Origin: Varroa destructor
Lineage: Eukaryota > Arthropoda > Arachnida > Mesostigmata > Varroidae
Assembly (NCBI RefSeq): GCF_002443255.2
Contig: NW_019211877.1
Location: forward strand, 58,242 to 122,241
Direction of reading: 5' to 3'
Length of the DNA stretch: 64,000 bases
A program made the translations under genes and the position numbers. Below, piece by piece: positions 61,994 through 64,000 of the stretch. The notes under the pieces were generated by a model. It was not told the origin of the DNA and searched no databases. It was given only the letters and a program-made list of their open reading frames with translations. Numbering within the stretch: the stretch's first letter is position 1; the number at the start of each line of letters is the position of its first letter.

Positions 61994-64000
61994 TGAGAGT
62001 TAGGAGTTGGTTTCCGAGAAAGCGCGAGAAACGATCCCATGAATTAAAGATTGAAAAGCTATTAGCTAAATTTATTTGCTAAAAAGTTGAATTGCGTATA
62101 TATTCATTTATATATGGCCTATCAAACAACCCTTTACATACGACCCCATGACATATCTTCTTTTTACTGGAACTAAAGTACTCTATTACGTTAAATTCGT
62201 TGGACTTCAGCAAGCATTTCTTAGTGTCAATTAAATGATGCCAAGTCGATCCTAATTTCTTTTGATGATTATGGGGGAGCAGCTAGCCTCTGTTAGGAGG
62301 CTCTATCTCTCTGGTTTACCATGGCCTTTCTCGATTGAATAAAAAACATTACTCGACGAATCAGGGAGGTATACATAGAGGAAATTCATTCATAAATCGA
62401 CTTTGTATATACTTACGAAACTTGTTTCGAACAGTATGTTCCCCAGGTCGTAGTCAAATGACGTAAAAGATGAATTCTACTCTGGAATGGCGAAAGAACT
62501 CTAGCACGAGACCTGCTACAGTTTTCGGGCTTGCCGAAGCTACACGAAGTAAACTATGTAATACGGTTTTGCACGGAATGTCCTTCAAATTCCACTAAAT
62601 CCTCAGAAAAATCATTGTTAAAGGCTTTTTAGCTTTTAATTATCTATTCTTACGTCGTAAAGCATTCTTTTCCTATTCCCGATATTGTTACTGTACAGAA
62701 ACGACTGTTTTTTTTTACCGTGGGAGCAATTACGTGCATCTGTCTACTTTATTAAGTGCATATGAGATTTCTCGTCTTTTTTTTTTAAATCTCTTCTAAA
62801 GCATCGACGCTATTGAAGACGGGACGAAGATTCATTCTTAGAGGCGCAAAAAGCTCGGTGATGTTTGGACCAGAATTTAACGCTATCGAGTTTGTAGTCC
62901 ATTATCATCCGATCGATCAATCTAACAGAATGCAACAGTGGTTCGGGTTTAACGTAATCAACATAATAGATAAAACGTACAACCAGATGTAATATAATGC
63001 TAGTAATATTTCTAGGACGCGAATGACGTACGCATGCGAGTAAGGCTAGAATTTAACTTCTTCGTTATTTTCTACCATTTAGCGATCGATTCTATATTGT
63101 CGGTCATGAGGCGAGCATAAATACGAAGTCTTGAATACTAAAACAATTGTATATACAAGTTAGGTAGACCTAAATGATAGGTATATCTCCACTTGATGTA
63201 ATATGAGGTGAAGATCTACTACGATGGTATATATAATAAATAATATATTATTTCGTGTTGCCGAAAACAGTACTACTAAAGTCCATCTTATAGATCCTGT
63301 CCCATACATTTTGTAAGTCTTTTTGTTTCTCATATATTTAACTTTTTTTTTTTTATCTATTTTAAGCACATCCAGAACTCTGAAGTTGAGCAAAACTGCA
63401 ATGATCTGTGCAATCTAAAAACATCAGGCTATGACACAGATATCAAGCACACACGAGCAACTACTGAACCAGTGCCACTGTATATTATGTTATAAGTAAG
63501 TTTAGAGATATCTTATTCACAGTCAAAAATGGATTTCATATTTCTTAGAAAAATATATGCTGATCTGTGCAACGTTATAAATCGTGTTATAATAAAGCAT
63601 CCATTAATTTTTTAAATTAAAATACACGGTTATCACTATATTTGCCTTGCTATTATCTTTGACATTTGTTACTGGATCGAAAAATGCTATAAACTTGTTT
63701 TAAAAAAAAAATAAAATAAAAATAACTCATGTTTAAACAAGCTGATTTTAGATTGACGTTTGTTTTGTCAGGTGACCATCGAAGGTTCGTAGGCCTGCCG
63801 GTAATCGCTACGACATTGACCACGACCAATGAGAGTTTTTGAGATGCCTTCTATCACGGCCCCATCTTTCTTCCCCTCTAGTTCTCAAGAGTAAAACGGT
63901 ATTAGGTGCAAAAAATTATGAGTGGCGAGAAAAGTAAAAATCTGATACGATCAAAACATAAGCATTCGATAATAATAAATCACGCAGATATGTGGAATAT
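61994..64000. other. AT-rich DNA, no gene recognised
   Basis: No exon encoding a third-membrane-helix motif (S-Y-T-A-N-L-A-A-F) that would follow the candidate receptor exon was found here by eye. Poly-T and poly-A tracts occur near 63342 and 63702-63711, with (TA)-rich words elsewhere. Confidence 0.5.

Noticed and set aside
1..64000. Prokaryotic features, CRISPR arrays, operons
   Set aside because: No repeat-spacer array, no tightly packed genes and no ribosome-binding-site pattern. The composition, microsatellites and transposon types indicate eukaryotic DNA.

Overview
This is a eukaryotic window, most likely from an arthropod. Base composition is AT-rich, with many (TA)n, (TAA)n, (CAA)n, poly-A and poly-T tracts. 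There is no operon structure, and the longest uninterrupted reading frame is only 159 codons. The readable protein signal is mostly decayed transposable elements of types common in arthropods: mauritiana-like mariner transposases, R1/Jockey-type non-LTR retrotransposons, and weaker LTR-element traces. A mite or insect is plausible, but the sequence does not fix the species. The window reads as a gene desert or the inside of very long introns, with a few short GC-richer islets that could be exons.

Layout. From 1 to 6.5 kb the DNA is AT-rich, with one exon-like islet (about 1340-1441) and a perfect hairpin closed by a cUUCGg-type loop (2853-2872). From 6.5 to 7.4 kb there is an abrupt GC- and CpG-rich island with consensus-like splice sites on the minus strand, the best candidate for a promoter or first exon. 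From 7.4 to 21 kb little is recognisable. Around 21.4-21.9 kb lies a broken mariner N-terminus. A hairpin cluster and a tRNA-like (SINE-like) segment lie at 27.1-28 kb. A mariner relic runs on the minus strand at 29.2-30.2 kb. A possible BEL/Pao gag relic is at 33.3-34 kb. Inverted repeats and (TA)n tracts fill 34.2-35.1 kb. A LINE endonuclease relic occupies 36.5-37.1 kb. A perfect 36-bp palindrome is at 39.76 kb. A possible gypsy pol relic is at 42.3-42.9 kb, beside the longest open frame (43.3-43.8 kb). A second mariner relic is at 45.3-46.1 kb. A cluster of LINE relics covers 48-54 kb: endonuclease and reverse transcriptase on minus, then an R1-type reverse transcriptase on plus. Exon-like islets appear at 60.1 kb and 61.8-62.0 kb.

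I found no complete protein-coding gene, rRNA, intact tRNA or CRISPR array, and no undescribed system I can support. The most interesting single-gene hint is a 200-bp GC-rich open segment at 61,793-61,992 with good splice sites on both sides. Its translation resembles the linker and pore loop of ionotropic glutamate-type receptors. All family calls were made by eye and need translated searches.
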